A stretch of DNA of 64,000 bases, from positions 1-64,000 of the forward strand of contig VGEB01000001.1 of the NCBI GenBank assembly GCA_016869435.1. Reading direction: 5' to 3'. Source of the DNA: Alphaproteobacteria bacterium (GTDB lineage: Bacteria; Pseudomonadota; Alphaproteobacteria; Rhizobiales; Beijerinckiaceae). The first letter of the stretch is position 1. Each line of letters begins with the position of its first letter. Positions 16,339 to 25,799 of this stretch are shown here, piece by piece. Under the pieces are notes generated by a model. That model saw only the letters and a list, made by a program, of their open reading frames with translations, was not told where the DNA came from and ran no database searches. The translations under genes and the position numbers were made by a program.

Positions 16339-16542
16339 TTGTCCGGGCTTTCAAAAAAGCGGCCGCAAAAGAATGAACGCGGCCAGCGTCCCCTCTGGAT
16401 CGCGATCGGCGGCCTGATGGTCAGCGTTTTCAGCTACGCCATGAAGGACATGCAGATCGGCGACGTGGTTTTCTGGTTCGGCTTTGTCCTCGCCTTTATT
16501 GGCGTGCTCTACTGGTTCATTCAACCACGACACGGACTGTAG
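16339..16542 (+). CDS. Small two-helix membrane protein
   Basis: A 67-residue protein starting at TTG 16339, supported by AAGGGAG 8 bases upstream; the longer open frame from 16222 starts inside the rpsD terminator and is rejected. After a basic N-terminus (KKRPQKNERGQRPLW) there are two predicted membrane helices, WIAIGGLMVSVFSYAM and VVFWFGFVLAFIGVLYWFI. No family function is known. Confidence 0.65.
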   Translation: MSGLSKKRPQKNERGQRPLWIAIGGLMVSVFSYAMKDMQIGDVVFWFGFVLAFIGVLYWFIQPRHGL

Positions 16543-16636
16543 CCCGGTCAGCGGGATCGCGCCTGCGCCAGATTTGATTTGCCACACTCGCCGAAGACGT
16601 TATGGTCTTGCGCGTCGCAACAGTCATGGACCGCAC

Positions 16637-17290
16637 ATGCCCTTCGCTTCTCTGCCACGTCGTCGTTTTCTTGTCGCGGCCGCCTGCGCGCTTTTCGCCG
16701 CTGCGCCCGCCTACGCCGACAAGTCGCCTTCCGGCAAGGTTTCAATCGACGAGTTGATGGCGCCGAACGACCTGCCCGACATTGTCGAAGGCTCGGCGAA
16801 CGCGCCGGTGACGATCGTCGAATATGCGTCGATGACCTGCAGTCATTGCGCGGCGTTTCATCACGACGTCTATCCCGAGCTGAAAAAGAAGTATGTCGAT
16901 ACGGGCAAGGTGAAATTCATTCTGCGCGAATTCCCACTCGATCCGCTGGCGACGGCCGCTTTCATGCTGGCGCGCGAACTGGGGGACAAGCGCGACGCGG
17001 CCGTCGATCTCCTCTTCTCACAGCAGAAGAACTGGGCCTTCTCAGATAAGCCGCTCGACGGTCTGGCGAATGTTTTGAAGCAGACCGGGCTTGGTCAAGA
17101 AAAATTCGAAGCGGTGTTGAAGGATCAAGCGCTTTACGAGAATGTGAACAAGGTGCGTAATCGCGCTGCTGAAAAGTTTGGCGTCAATTCTACGCCGACA
17201 TTTTTCGTCAACGGGGACAAATACAGCGGCGAGATCGGCCTCGAAGATTGGGACAATATCATCGCATCGAAGACGACCGCGGCGAAGTAA
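16637..17290 (+). CDS. DsbA-family thiol:disulfide oxidoreductase
   Basis: A 217-residue exported thioredoxin-fold protein. The N-terminus PRRRFLVAAACALFAAAPAYA looks like a signal with a Tat-like RR motif. The redox site is CSHC in VEYASMTCSHCAAFHHDVYP, followed by the helical insertion and a cis-proline loop, NSTPTFFVNGDKYSG. The family oxidises or isomerises cysteines of periplasmic proteins; alphaproteobacterial members of this subgroup (27 kDa outer-membrane-protein-like, DsbA/DsbG/ScsC-related) vary. There is no dsbB next to it. The start at 16637 is the first methionine consistent with a signal peptide. Confidence 0.88.
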   Translation: MPFASLPRRRFLVAAACALFAAAPAYADKSPSGKVSIDELMAPNDLPDIVEGSANAPVTIVEYASMTCSHCAAFHHDVYPELKKKYVDTGKVKFILREFPLDPLATAAFMLARELGDKRDAAVDLLFSQQKNWAFSDKPLDGLANVLKQTGLGQEKFEAVLKDQALYENVNKVRNRAAEKFGVNSTPTFFVNGDKYSGEIGLEDWDNIIASKTTAAK

Positions 17291-17330
17291 ATTCGATCTG
17301 AAACGCTCAGCATCCCGGATCGGCTCTGCG

Positions 17331-17936
17331 TTAAAACGCGGTCCGCCGCTCCAGCGCCGCCGCGAGCGTGCCCTCGTCGAGATAGTCGAGTTCGCCGCCG
17401 ACTGGCACGCCATGAGCGAGGCGCGTCACCTTGACCCCTGACGGCGACAGAACGTCGGCGATGTAATGCGCGGTCGTCTGTCCGTCGACGGTCGCGTTCA
17501 CCGCCAGCACGACTTCTCGAGTCTCCTCGGCGCGCACGCGCGCGACGAGACTCGCGATCGCAAGATCTTCCGGGCCGGTTCCATCGAGCGGCGACAGCAC
17601 GCCGCCGAGCACGTGATAGCGCGCGTTGAGCAGCCCTGCCCGCTCCAGCGCCCAGAGATCAGCGACCGTCTCGACGACAACGATGATCGACGCGTCGCGG
17701 CGCGCGTCGCGACAGATCGTGCAGGGATCGCTCGTATCGATATTGCCGCACACCGAGCAGGCGACGATGCGGTCCCGCGCGACGCGCATCGCCTCGGCGA
17801 GCGGCGCGAGCAGTTCCTCGCGTTTGCGGATGAGATGCAGCGCCGCGCGCCGCGCCGAGCGCGGACCAAGCCCCGGCAACTTCGCGAGGAGCTGCACGAG
17901 TTTTTCGATTTCGGGACCGGCGACGCGTTCGGCCAT
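17331..17936 (-). CDS. recR: Recombination protein RecR
   Basis: A 201-residue protein of the RecFOR pathway that loads RecA on gapped DNA. In order: N-terminal helix-hairpin-helix ([19 protein letters not shown]), a four-cysteine zinc finger ([16 protein letters not shown], about 57-72), a Toprim domain ([18 protein letters not shown]) and the C-terminal Walker-B-like [20 protein letters not shown]. Length is standard. It is the last gene of the ffs-dnaX-ybaB-recR cluster. Confidence 0.96.
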   Translation of the reverse strand: MAERVAGPEIEKLVQLLAKLPGLGPRSARRAALHLIRKREELLAPLAEAMRVARDRIVACSVCGNIDTSDPCTICRDARRDASIIVVVETVADLWALERAGLLNARYHVLGGVLSPLDGTGPEDLAIASLVARVRAEETREVVLAVNATVDGQTTAHYIADVLSPSGVKVTRLAHGVPVGGELDYLDEGTLAAALERRTAF

Positions 17937-18093
17937 ATCGGATCAACCGCCTCACGAGGGTTTCGCATCATGCCTGCGCTTGTCGCGGGCATCCGCGCCA
18001 GAACGAAACGTACAAGAGCAATCTTTGGGCGGCGTCATCACGTAAATGGCCGACTCAAGGCCGGCCAGGGCGCGAGCAACGTGGCGAGGCGGT

Positions 18094-18417
18094 TCAAAAC
18101 GGCAGCTTCAGCCCCGGCGGCAACGGCAGACCCCCGGTCAACGCCTTCATCTTCTCCGCCATCGCTTCCTCGGCCTTGGCCCGCGCCTGCATATGCGCCG
18201 TGAGGATCAGATCTTCGAGAATTTCCTTTTCGTCCGGATTCAGCAGGCTCGGATCGATGGACACGCTCTTCATCGAACCTTTTGCGGTCAGCGCGACCTT
18301 CACCATCCCGCCGCCCGCTTCGCCTTCGACGACGGTCTGTTCGAGCTCGAGTTGCGCTTCGGCCATCTTGGCCTGCATCTGCTGCGCCTGCTTCATCAGG
18401 CCCATGAAGTCCATCAT
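18094..18417 (-). CDS. ybaB: YbaB/EbfC nucleoid-associated protein
   Basis: A 107-residue protein with MDFMGLMKQAQQMQAKMAEA, the typical coiled N-terminus of YbaB/EbfC, then LEQTVVEGEAGGGMVKVALT and a C-terminal helix. Family members are small dimeric DNA-binding proteins of the nucleoid. The start overlaps the dnaX stop by 4 bp, so translation is coupled; recR follows about 160 bp downstream. Confidence 0.93.
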   Translation of the reverse strand: MMDFMGLMKQAQQMQAKMAEAQLELEQTVVEGEAGGGMVKVALTAKGSMKSVSIDPSLLNPDEKEILEDLILTAHMQARAKAEEAMAEKMKALTGGLPLPPGLKLPF

Positions 18418-20321
18418 TGCGCTTCTCCGTCGTCTTCCTCGATTGGCGCCGCGTCATCATAAAGCGCTCCAGCGGACGTTGCGCCCTCGTCCCTGCCCCG
18501 CACGGCGACGATCTGGGCGCCCGGAAAACGCGCCAGCACGCTCGCAACGAGCGGATCGGATTCCAGAGAGGAGCGGCGCCGGCGCTCCTCCGCTTCGCGC
18601 TGCTCCTTGAGCGACGGCGCGCCGCCCGAAGCGACGATCGAAACCATCCAGCGCTCGCCGGTCCACGCCTGAAGCTTCTGCATCAACGTCGCCGCCAGAT
18701 CGCGCGCGCCGCCAGGCGCGAGTTCGAATTCGATCAACCCGGCTTCGAAGCGAACCAGCCGCACTTCGGATTCGAGCGCGATCTTGAGACGCATGTCCCG
18801 CCTCTGCGCGGCAAGCGCAACAAGCGCGTCGAAGCTTTCGATCATCGTCGTTGCGGCCGGAGCGGCGGACGGCTGCGAGACGGTGGGCTGCGACGCCGCC
18901 ACAAGACGCGGGCCGCGCGCGGGCGTTGCGCCGACGCTGGCGGGCGCCGCGCTGCGCGTCGGGGGCGACGAGGGCGACGGACGATTGTTCCCCGATGCGT
19001 CTTCGCCGAAACCAAGGCGCCGCAGCGCTTCCGCCGGGGTCGGCATGTCGGCGGCGTAAGCGAGCCGCACCAGCACCATGTCGGCCGCCGCCAACGGCCG
19101 CTGCGAGCCACGCAATTCCTCGACGCCCTTCATCAAAATTTGCCAGGCGCGGGTCAGCGCCGGAATGGAAAGGCGGCCGGCGGCGTCTTCGCCGCGGCGC
19201 TTCTCCTCGGGCGTCAGCGCCGCCGAATGGGCGGCCTCGGGCGCAAGCTTGAGTCGCGTCGCAAGATGGGTGAATTCGGCGAGTTCGAGCAGCACCTGCG
19301 CCGGATCGGCGCCGCCGTTATACTGATCCTCGAGAATGCCGATCGCCTTGGCGACGTCGCCGGACATCGTCGCTTCGAAAAGATCGATGACGCGCGCCTT
19401 GTCGGCGACGCCGAGCATCAGCCGCAGATCCTCGGCGGCGACCGCGCCGCCTGCGGAATGCGCCGCCCCATAGGCGATCGCCTGGTCGAGCAAGGACAGC
19501 GCGTCGCGCGCCGAGCCTTCCGCCGCGCGCGCGATCATGGCGAGCGCGTCCGGCTCGATGGCGACTCCCTCGGCCTTGCAAACGTTCCGCAAGTGATCGG
19601 CGAGGAGGCCCGCATCGATGCGGCGCAGATCGAAGCGCTGGCAGCGCGAGCGCACCGTCACCGGCACCTTGTCGATCTCGGTCGTCGCGAAGATGAACTT
19701 CACATGCTCCGGCGGCTCTTCGAGCGTCTTCAAGAGACCGTTGAAGGCGGCCTTCGAGAGCATATGCACTTCGTCGATGATATAGACTTTGGTGCGCGCC
19801 ATCACCGGGCGATAACGGGCGTTGTCGATGATCTCGCGAATGTCGTCGATGCCCGTGTGCGAGGCGGCGTCCATTTCGAGGACGTCGACATGGCGCGAAT
19901 CGATGATCGCCTGACAGTGAACGCCGAGCTCCTCCATATGGATCGTCGGCTGATTGATCGCCGGCCGGCCGTCTCGCGCCGGCAGCTCATAATTGAAGGC
20001 GCGCGCGAGAATGCGCGCGGTCGTCGTCTTGCCGACGCCGCGCACGCCGGTGAGCAGATAGGCTTGATGGATCCGATTGAGATCGAAGGCGTTTTCGAGC
20101 GTCCGCACCATCGGCTCCTGGCCGATGAGGTCCGCGAAGGTGGTCGGTCGGTATTTGCGCGCCAATACGCGATAGGCCGACGGCGGCGCCTGATCGGCGC
20201 CGAAGAGCGAAGGACCGTCGTCGGGCGCCGGCGATGGCCTCGGCGGATCGTGCTCGTGGTCCATCAGCATCCATCCGGCGGCGGACGAGCGACGAACGGC
20301 GCCGTTATTGCGCCACGCCAT
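18414..20321 (-). CDS. dnaX: DNA polymerase III subunit gamma/tau
   Basis: A 635-residue clamp-loader ATPase. AAA+ domain at about 50-270: YLLTGVRGVGKTTTARILAR (Walker A), IIDEVHMLSKAAFNGLLKTL (Walker B), SRCQRFDLRRI (sensor/arginine finger). The zinc-binding cysteine cluster of E. coli DnaX is reduced to a single Cys (GVHCQAIIDSRHVDVLE), a pattern also usual in Rhizobiales. Domain III and a variable tau tail follow, including an Ala/Pro-rich linker (about 440-500) and a C-terminal DUF-like domain. The ATG at 20321 lies 22 bp after the SRP RNA gene; a second Met about 17 residues later (MLMDHEHD) is an alternative start. Whether gamma is produced by frameshifting cannot be judged. Confidence 0.95.
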   Translation of the reverse strand: MAWRNNGAVRRSSAAGWMLMDHEHDPPRPSPAPDDGPSLFGADQAPPSAYRVLARKYRPTTFADLIGQEPMVRTLENAFDLNRIHQAYLLTGVRGVGKTTTARILARAFNYELPARDGRPAINQPTIHMEELGVHCQAIIDSRHVDVLEMDAASHTGIDDIREIIDNARYRPVMARTKVYIIDEVHMLSKAAFNGLLKTLEEPPEHVKFIFATTEIDKVPVTVRSRCQRFDLRRIDAGLLADHLRNVCKAEGVAIEPDALAMIARAAEGSARDALSLLDQAIAYGAAHSAGGAVAAEDLRLMLGVADKARVIDLFEATMSGDVAKAIGILEDQYNGGADPAQVLLELAEFTHLATRLKLAPEAAHSAALTPEEKRRGEDAAGRLSIPALTRAWQILMKGVEELRGSQRPLAAADMVLVRLAYAADMPTPAEALRRLGFGEDASGNNRPSPSSPPTRSAAPASVGATPARGPRLVAASQPTVSQPSAAPAATTMIESFDALVALAAQRRDMRLKIALESEVRLVRFEAGLIEFELAPGGARDLAATLMQKLQAWTGERWMVSIVASGGAPSLKEQREAEERRRRSSLESDPLVASVLARFPGAQIVAVRGRDEGATSAGALYDDAAPIEEDDGEAQ

Positions 20322-20342
20322 TCGCTGCTCGCCGAAAGAAGT

Positions 20343-20436
20343 GGGAGGCTGAACGAAGACCCGCCCAAGCTCGTTAGGGCTGCTTCCTTCCGGACCTGAC
20401 CCGGTTGGCGAGTGAAGCGTCCACCGCCAACCTCCC
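20343..20436 (-). ncRNA. ffs: Small signal recognition particle RNA (4.5S)
   Basis: The minus strand contains GGTCAGGTCCGGAAGGAAGC followed by AGCC, the universal SRP domain IV apical loop bound by Ffh. The ends pair: GGGAGGTTG at the 5' end (20436-20428) with CAGCCTCCC at the 3' end (20351-20343), a 9-bp stem with one G-U. Length of about 94 nt fits the bacterial short form. It sits directly upstream of dnaX, the standard place in proteobacteria. Confidence 0.95.
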
Positions 20437-20627
20437 GGCCTCTATGTGGCAGAGCCGAGCGGGGGATGCAAGGCTGGCATTGCGCCAAGCTGAGCGCCAG
20501 CCAGGACGCCTGCGAGCCCCCGAAAAGTCCGCCGCTCCTGCTCCGCCGTTCGCCCTCATCGGCAGACGGGGGTGTCGCGCGCGCCGCGCGCTTGCTAAAG
20601 AGAGCGCGAATTTCGAGGAATTTACGC

Positions 20628-21773
20628 TTGAACGCCGTCACCGCCACGTCCGCTGAACGCGAAGCCACGAGCCTAGCGGCCATCCTCGCGCATTTCGCGC
20701 GGGCAGGTTTCGCGCGCTGCGAGCCGCGTCTCCTGCAGCCGGCCCACGTCTTCCTCGATCGTTCCGGAGAAGATTTTCGCGGCCGTCTTTACTTGACGAG
20801 CGATGCCTCAGGCGCGGAATTCTGTCTGCGGCCCGAATATACGATTCCGGTCTGCCTCGATTATCTCGCCTCGGCCGAGGCAGGCCGGCCGGCCGCATAC
20901 GCCTATGGCGGCTCTATCTTCCGCGCGCCCGAACATGGCGCGACGGGCGACGGCGAGTTTCTTCAGGCCGGCCTCGAAAGCTTCGGCCGAGAGGATCGCG
21001 AAGCGGCGGACGCGGAAATTCTCGCCGCGTCGCTTGAAGCCGCCGCCGCAGCGGGGGCGACGGCCCTCCAAGTCCACATCGGCGACGCAGGGCTCGTCGC
21101 CGCCTTTCTCGAAAGGCTCGACATGCCGCCCGTCTGGCGCCGGCGCCTCGCCGCCGGCCATGCCCGCGGCCAAAGGATCGCCGATATTTTCGCCTCGCCG
21201 AGGCGCAACGGCGGGCCGGAGCAGTCAGGGGTATTGGCGGCGCTGACCAAAGTCGATCCGGCCGATGCGCGCCGACTGGTCGAGGATCTGCTCTCCATCG
21301 CCGGCATCGCCGCCGTCGGCGGGCGCAGCGCGGCTGAAATCGCCGAACGCTTCCTCGATCAGGCGACGCTCGCCGACGGCGCCGGCGTGTCGAGAGAAAC
21401 GCGCACGCTGGCGGAAGCTTTTTTCGCCATCGAAGGCGCGCCGGATTTCGCTTCAACGGCCATGCGCCGGCTCGCCGCCGACGCTCGGCTCGACCTTTCC
21501 GCCGCACTCGACGCTTTCGACGCCCGCGCGCGCGCCATCGCCGCGCGGGGCCTCGCCCTCGATAAAATGCGCTTCTCTGCAAGCTTTGCACGCCATCTCG
21601 ACTATTACACCGGCTTCGTGTTCGAGGCGCGCCACGGCGATCGCGGCGAAGCGGTGATCGGCGGCGGACGCTACGACCGGCTGTTCAAGACCCTTGGCGC
21701 GGCGTGTGACATACCGGCGGTCGGCGCCGCCATCTGGATCGACCGTCTTTCGCCCGGCGCGGGAGAGGCATGA
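20628..21773 (+). CDS. hisZ: ATP phosphoribosyltransferase regulatory subunit HisZ
   Basis: A 381-residue HisRS-like protein without tRNA-charging activity that activates and confers histidine feedback control on HisG. Class II synthetase-like motifs are visible: [13 protein letters not shown] (motif 2 region), [10 protein letters not shown], and [20 protein letters not shown] plus [12 protein letters not shown] (HisRS-type histidine-site region). The TTG start at 20628 is chosen because GAGGAA lies 7 bases upstream; the open frame extends back into the SRP RNA region, which is not credible. The 3' end overlaps hisG by 4 bp. No anticodon-binding domain is present, as expected for HisZ. Confidence 0.92.
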   Translation: MNAVTATSAEREATSLAAILAHFARAGFARCEPRLLQPAHVFLDRSGEDFRGRLYLTSDASGAEFCLRPEYTIPVCLDYLASAEAGRPAAYAYGGSIFRAPEHGATGDGEFLQAGLESFGREDREAADAEILAASLEAAAAAGATALQVHIGDAGLVAAFLERLDMPPVWRRRLAAGHARGQRIADIFASPRRNGGPEQSGVLAALTKVDPADARRLVEDLLSIAGIAAVGGRSAAEIAERFLDQATLADGAGVSRETRTLAEAFFAIEGAPDFASTAMRRLAADARLDLSAALDAFDARARAIAARGLALDKMRFSASFARHLDYYTGFVFEARHGDRGEAVIGGGRYDRLFKTLGAACDIPAVGAAIWIDRLSPGAGEA

Positions 21774-22744
21774 TGTCGCCCGAGCAGAAACTCATCATCG
21801 CCTCCCCGTCGAAAGGCCGGCTGCAGGAGAACGCCGCGGCCTTCTTCGCGCGCGCCGGCCTGGAGCTGACGCAGGGCCGCGGGGCGCGCGACTATCGCGG
21901 CGCCGTCGCGGGAGTCGACGGCGCGGAAGTCGCCTATCTCTCAGCGGCCGAGATCACGCGAAGGCTCGCCTGCGGCGAAGCGCATCTTGGCGTCACCGGA
22001 GAAGATCTGGTGCGCGAAGAAATCGCCGACGCCGAGAAGTCAGTGGAGCTTCTTGCGCCGCTCGGCTTTGGCGCCGCGAATGTCATCGTCGCCGTGCCGC
22101 AAGCCTGGATCGACGTGCGCTATATGAGCGATCTCGCCGATATCGCCGACGGATTTCGCGCCCGCCACGGCCGCGGGCTGCGCGTCGCGACGAAATATGT
22201 GAATACGACGCGGCGCTTCTTCGCCGCGCATGGCGTATCCGACTATCGCATCGTCGAAAGCTCCGGCGCGACCGAAGGCGCGCCCGCGGCGGGCTCCGCC
22301 GATCTCATTGTCGACATCACGACCACTGGCGCGACGCTCGCGGCGAATGCGCTGAAGATCGTCGACGACGGCGTGATTTTGCGCTCGCAGGCCAATCTCG
22401 TCGCCTCGCTGACGGCGCCTTGGAGCGAAACGGCGCGTGAAGCGGCGCGCATCATTCTTTCGCGCATCGCCGCGGAAGAGGAAGCGCGCACGACCCGCGA
22501 GGTGCGCGCCGCTTTGCCTGATCTGAGCGAACATATCCTGCAAGCGGCTAAAGCGAATTTCGGCGCTGGACTGCGCGACAAGGACAGCCGCTCGGCGAGT
22601 TTTTCCTGTCCGGCAAGTAATGTCGCGGCGCTTGCTGACTGGCTGATCGCTCAAGGCGCCAAAAGCGTCACCAGCGCCGGGCTCGACTATGTCTTTCGGG
22701 CCGAGAACGCTTTGTGGAGCAGGCTGGCGGCTCGGCTCGGGTGA
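21770..22744 (+). CDS. hisG: ATP phosphoribosyltransferase catalytic subunit
   Basis: A 324-residue enzyme catalysing the first step of histidine synthesis (ATP + PRPP). Motifs: [18 protein letters not shown] at the N-terminus, [24 protein letters not shown], and the PRPP loop [20 protein letters not shown]. It is longer than the roughly 220-residue short HisG usually paired with HisZ but matches the rhizobial form; the extra C-terminal 90 residues do not look like a standard regulatory ACT-like domain by eye. It starts ATGATG within the hisZ stop. A palindromic repeat follows directly. Confidence 0.94.
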   Translation: MMSPEQKLIIASPSKGRLQENAAAFFARAGLELTQGRGARDYRGAVAGVDGAEVAYLSAAEITRRLACGEAHLGVTGEDLVREEIADAEKSVELLAPLGFGAANVIVAVPQAWIDVRYMSDLADIADGFRARHGRGLRVATKYVNTTRRFFAAHGVSDYRIVESSGATEGAPAAGSADLIVDITTTGATLAANALKIVDDGVILRSQANLVASLTAPWSETAREAARIILSRIAAEEEARTTREVRAALPDLSEHILQAAKANFGAGLRDKDSRSASFSCPASNVAALADWLIAQGAKSVTSAGLDYVFRAENALWSRLAARLG

Positions 22745-22750
22745 CCGAAT

Positions 22751-22859
22751 GTCATTCCCGACGCTTCGCTTAAAGCGAAGCGCTCGGGAATCCAGAGTCG
22801 CAATAGGCATTTTAAAGTTGTTGTGGATCCCGGTGAGGCCTTCGGCCTGCGGGAATGAC
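22751..22859. repeat. Palindromic intergenic repeat (GTCATTCCCG family)
   Basis: The element is bounded by GTCATTCCCG and its exact complement CGGGAATGAC. Inside is a 10-bp hairpin (CGCTTCGCTT/AAGCGAAGCG), plus GGGAATCCAGA and TGGATCCCGG segments that also pair. It separates the convergent hisG and histone-deacetylase-like genes and may terminate transcription on both strands. A second element of the same general design, with a different core, is at 60907-60991. Confidence 0.75.
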
Positions 22860-22875
22860 CATTCGAAGATTTAAC

Positions 22876-23895
22876 TCAGGCTTCCATCAATGCGCCGACA
22901 TGCGCCGCGACGCTGCGCGCAAGGTCTTCAGGCTGATAGCCGCCTTCGAGCAGCGAAACGATGCGGCCCTTGCAGCGGCGCGCCGCGATCTCCATGACGC
23001 GGAGCGTCACGTCTCTGAAATCCTCTGCAACGAAGCGCAGTCCGCCGAGCGGGTCGTGCAGATGGGCGTCGAATCCGGCGCAGAGAATGATGAGATCGGG
23101 CAAAAAAGCGTCGAGACGCGGCAGAATGCGCGACGCGAGCGCTTCGCGAAATTGCACGCCGCCGTCGCCCTTGACGAGCGGCGCGTTGACGATCGTGTCA
23201 TGCGCGCCGGTTTCGCTGACCGACCCCGTGCCGGGATAAAGCGGCATCTGATGCGTCGATGCGTAAAGCGCGTTTGAATCGCTCCAAAAAATGTCCTGCA
23301 CGCCATTTCCATGATGCACATCGAAATCGACGATGGCGACGCGAGAGGCTTGATGAGCGGCGCGCGCATGCAAAGCCGCTACGGCGGCGTTGTTGAAAAA
23401 GCAAAAGCCCATCGGCGCATCGCGGGTTGCATGATGTCCCGGCGGCCGCATGGCGACGAAAGCGTTTTTGGCGTCGCCGCGCATCACCGCGTCAACGGCC
23501 GCCATCGCGCCGCCCGCTGCGCGCAACGCCGCCTCATGCGTGGCGCCGTTCATGACGACGTCAGGCCCGATACGCGCATAGCCGTCGGCGGGCGCGGATT
23601 TGGCGAGGCGCGCCAGATGCTGCGAACTATGCGCCCGCAACAGCGCCGCCTGCGGCGCCAAGGGCGCTTCGGCGCGCGAGAGAACCGCAAAACGCGCATC
23701 GTCGAGCGTGCGCAGAATGGCGCGGAGCCGCTCAGGCCGTTCGACATGTCCCGTCCCCATCTCATGCGCCAAAGCCGCAGGATGGGTGACGAGCAGCGTC
23801 GAGGCCGTCGCGGCGCGCGCGCTGAAACATGCAAGGCTTGCGCTTGCGCCGGCAATTGCCTTTCGTCGTGTTACGGCGGCGTTTTGTCCCCTCAT
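22876..23895 (-). CDS. Histone deacetylase-superfamily amidohydrolase
   Basis: A 339-residue zinc deacetylase-like enzyme of the bacterial HDAC/acetylpolyamine amidohydrolase group. The active-site elements are complete: RPPGHHATRDAPMGFCFFNN (tandem His), VDFDVHHGNGVQDIFW (Asp and His zinc ligands) and the later Asp in LCAGFDAHLHDPLGG. An N-terminal TRRKAIAGASASLACFSARA suggests a Tat-type signal, so it may act in the periplasm, which is uncommon for this family. The start at 23895 is preferred; an upstream Met at 24018 would put the gene only 14 bp from divergent ada and add non-conserved sequence. The substrate is unknown. Confidence 0.85.
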   Translation of the reverse strand: MRGQNAAVTRRKAIAGASASLACFSARAATASTLLVTHPAALAHEMGTGHVERPERLRAILRTLDDARFAVLSRAEAPLAPQAALLRAHSSQHLARLAKSAPADGYARIGPDVVMNGATHEAALRAAGGAMAAVDAVMRGDAKNAFVAMRPPGHHATRDAPMGFCFFNNAAVAALHARAAHQASRVAIVDFDVHHGNGVQDIFWSDSNALYASTHQMPLYPGTGSVSETGAHDTIVNAPLVKGDGGVQFREALASRILPRLDAFLPDLIILCAGFDAHLHDPLGGLRFVAEDFRDVTLRVMEIAARRCKGRIVSLLEGGYQPEDLARSVAAHVGALMEA

Positions 23896-24032
23896 CTCAC
23901 GTCCGGTTCGTAGCCTCGGAGGCGCAGCATAGGATCGGTCGAGGCGACTGTCAGCTTTTCGGATTCGACCGCAAGAAACGCATTGCGGGGTTCGCACCAA
24001 AGGTTGGATGATGCGCAAAAGGGATCAGGAAC

Positions 24033-25094
24033 ATGACGCAGGCGCATTTGACCGATCGCGACGAAACGCGCTGGGCGGCGGTCGTCGCGCGCGATGCGCG
24101 CCGTGACGGCGATTTCTTCTATTGCGTCGAAACGACCGGCGTCTATTGCCGCCCCTCCTGCCCGTCTCGGCCGGCGAAGCGCGCCAATGTGCGCTTCTGC
24201 GTCACGATCGGCGAAGCCGAGGCTTTGGGCTTTCGGCCGTGCCGCCGCTGCCGGCCCGATGCGCCGTCGCAGCAGGAGCGGGACGCTGAGAGGATCGCCC
24301 GCGCCTGCCGAATGATCGAGGCGGCGGAAGCGGCGCCGACGCTCGCGCAGCTGGCGCACGCATTCGAGTTGAGTCCCCATCACTTCCACCGATTGTTTTC
24401 GCGCATCGCCGGCGTCACGCCCAAGACCTATGCGCTGGCGCATCGGCGCGCGCGCCTCGGCGGCGCATTGAAGGAAAGCGGCACAGTGACAGAGGCGATC
24501 TACGGATCAGGCTATAATTCGAGCGCGCGCTTCTATGCGACAGCGAAGGAAACATTGGGCATGACGGCAAGCGCCTATCGCGCCGGGGCGCCAAGCGAAA
24601 CGATCCGCTTCGCCATCGGCCAATCGTCGCTTGGGGCGGTGCTTGTCGCCGCAAGCGCGAAAGGCGTCTGCGCCATTTCGCTCGGCGACGACCCCGAAGA
24701 ACTGCTGCGCGATCTGCAGGATCGATTTCCGCAGGCGACGCTCATCGGCGCCGACGAAAGTTTTGAGCGCTATATCGCGGCGGCGGTGGGCATGGTCGAG
24801 CGGCCTCAAACGCGCTTCGATCTGCCGCTCGACATGCGGGGTACGGCCTTTCAACAGCGCGTCTGGGCGGCGCTGCGCGCCATTCCGGCCGGAAAGACGG
24901 CGAGCTACGCCGAGATCGCGAAGCGCATCGGCGCGCCGAAAGCGACGCGCGCAGTCGCGCAGGCCTGCGCCGCCAATCCGGTTTCGGTCGCGGTGCCCTG
25001 TCATCGCGTCGTGCGCAGCGACGGCGCGCTCTCCGGCTATTATTGGGGCGTGGCGCGCAAGCGCGCGTTGCTGGAGCGCGAACGCAAACCCTGA
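24033..25094 (+). CDS. ada: Ada: DNA alkylation repair regulator / O6-methylguanine-DNA methyltransferase
   Basis: A 353-residue protein combining (1) an N-terminal zinc domain with the phosphotriester methyl-acceptor cysteine (TGVYCRPSCPSR, then FRPCRRCRPD completing four Cys ligands), (2) an AraC helix-turn-helix region (about 95-180, FELSPHHFHRLFSRIAGVTP) and (3) the C-terminal methyltransferase with VPCHRVVRSDGALSGY, whose Cys accepts the O6-methyl group. It repairs alkylated DNA and, once methylated on the N-terminal Cys, activates the adaptive response. No alkB or alkA is adjacent. Confidence 0.95.
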   Translation: MTQAHLTDRDETRWAAVVARDARRDGDFFYCVETTGVYCRPSCPSRPAKRANVRFCVTIGEAEALGFRPCRRCRPDAPSQQERDAERIARACRMIEAAEAAPTLAQLAHAFELSPHHFHRLFSRIAGVTPKTYALAHRRARLGGALKESGTVTEAIYGSGYNSSARFYATAKETLGMTASAYRAGAPSETIRFAIGQSSLGAVLVAASAKGVCAISLGDDPEELLRDLQDRFPQATLIGADESFERYIAAAVGMVERPQTRFDLPLDMRGTAFQQRVWAALRAIPAGKTASYAEIAKRIGAPKATRAVAQACAANPVSVAVPCHRVVRSDGALSGYYWGVARKRALLERERKP

Positions 25095-25106
25095 ACCAAC
25101 GGCGCG

Positions 25107-25799
25107 CTATTGTTGAAGCGCCACATATTCTTCATTGATCGCGTCGTGCAGCTCTTTCCATAAAGGATTGATGCGCACGTCCGGTCCCCAATTGTAGAGC
25201 GCCTTGGCGACCTCTGCGACCGTCTCGTTGATCGGTTCGCTTTCGCCCTGCTCCAATTCGAAGGAGAAAAGCTTCGGCGGGGCGTCGCCCTTCCAAGCGT
25301 CCCAATGTTCGTTCGAATAGTTGGAGACGCCGCGCTGCGCCGCGAGCGCTTCCGGCTGATATTTTGCGAAGCGTCGATGCAGAGGCCCGTCCGGCTGCTC
25401 CGCGCGATAAGCGTCGCGCACTGTGAAATAGCGCACATGCTGCAGTTCATGCGCGAGACAACAGCCGAGCCGCGCCTCGCTCATTTGCGGATCGTAGTAG
25501 ATTTCAATGTTTCCGTCGGGGAAAGACTGTCCCTCGGACCTGAAGTTCTGGCCGAGATAGTCGAAGGTCTTCGTCTGCGGGCTGAGCGTCACTTTGCCCG
25601 CGTCATAGCCGAACGCACGCGCCAGCGTCTCGAGCGCTTGCCGCTTCTTCGAAAAATCGGGCGAGGCCCTAATGTCGCCGGCCGCCGCCTTTGCCTCAGC
25701 GCCGTGCTGCGCGCGCCGCGAGAGACCAAGCCAGCGGCGCAGAAAGGACAATGCGCCGAATGTCCCCGTCTCATCTCCCGCTATTGAACGGCTCTTCAT
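25107..25799 (-). CDS. Unknown protein with HExxH metallopeptidase-like motif
   Basis: A 230-residue protein not assigned to a family. It has HELQH at residues 117-121 in CCLAHELQHVRYFTVRDAYR, the zincin pattern in which two histidines bind zinc and the glutamate activates water. A conserved-looking NSNEH-like stretch (SNYSNEHWDAWKGD, about 163-176) could supply the third ligand. The start at 25799 overlaps the upstream gene's stop by 29 bp, so the pair is probably coupled. No signal peptide or membrane segment is present. The longer open frame extending to 26342 is an out-of-frame reading of the upstream gene. Peptidase activity is inferred from one motif only. Confidence 0.6.
   Translation of the reverse strand: MKSRSIAGDETGTFGALSFLRRWLGLSRRAQHGAEAKAAAGDIRASPDFSKKRQALETLARAFGYDAGKVTLSPQTKTFDYLGQNFRSEGQSFPDGNIEIYYDPQMSEARLGCCLAHELQHVRYFTVRDAYRAEQPDGPLHRRFAKYQPEALAAQRGVSNYSNEHWDAWKGDAPPKLFSFELEQGESEPINETVAEVAKALYNWGPDVRINPLWKELHDAINEEYVALQQ

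Noticed and set aside
18417-20399. 660-codon open frame antisense to dnaX
   Set aside because: Shadow of dnaX running into the SRP RNA gene; product is Arg-rich without domains.
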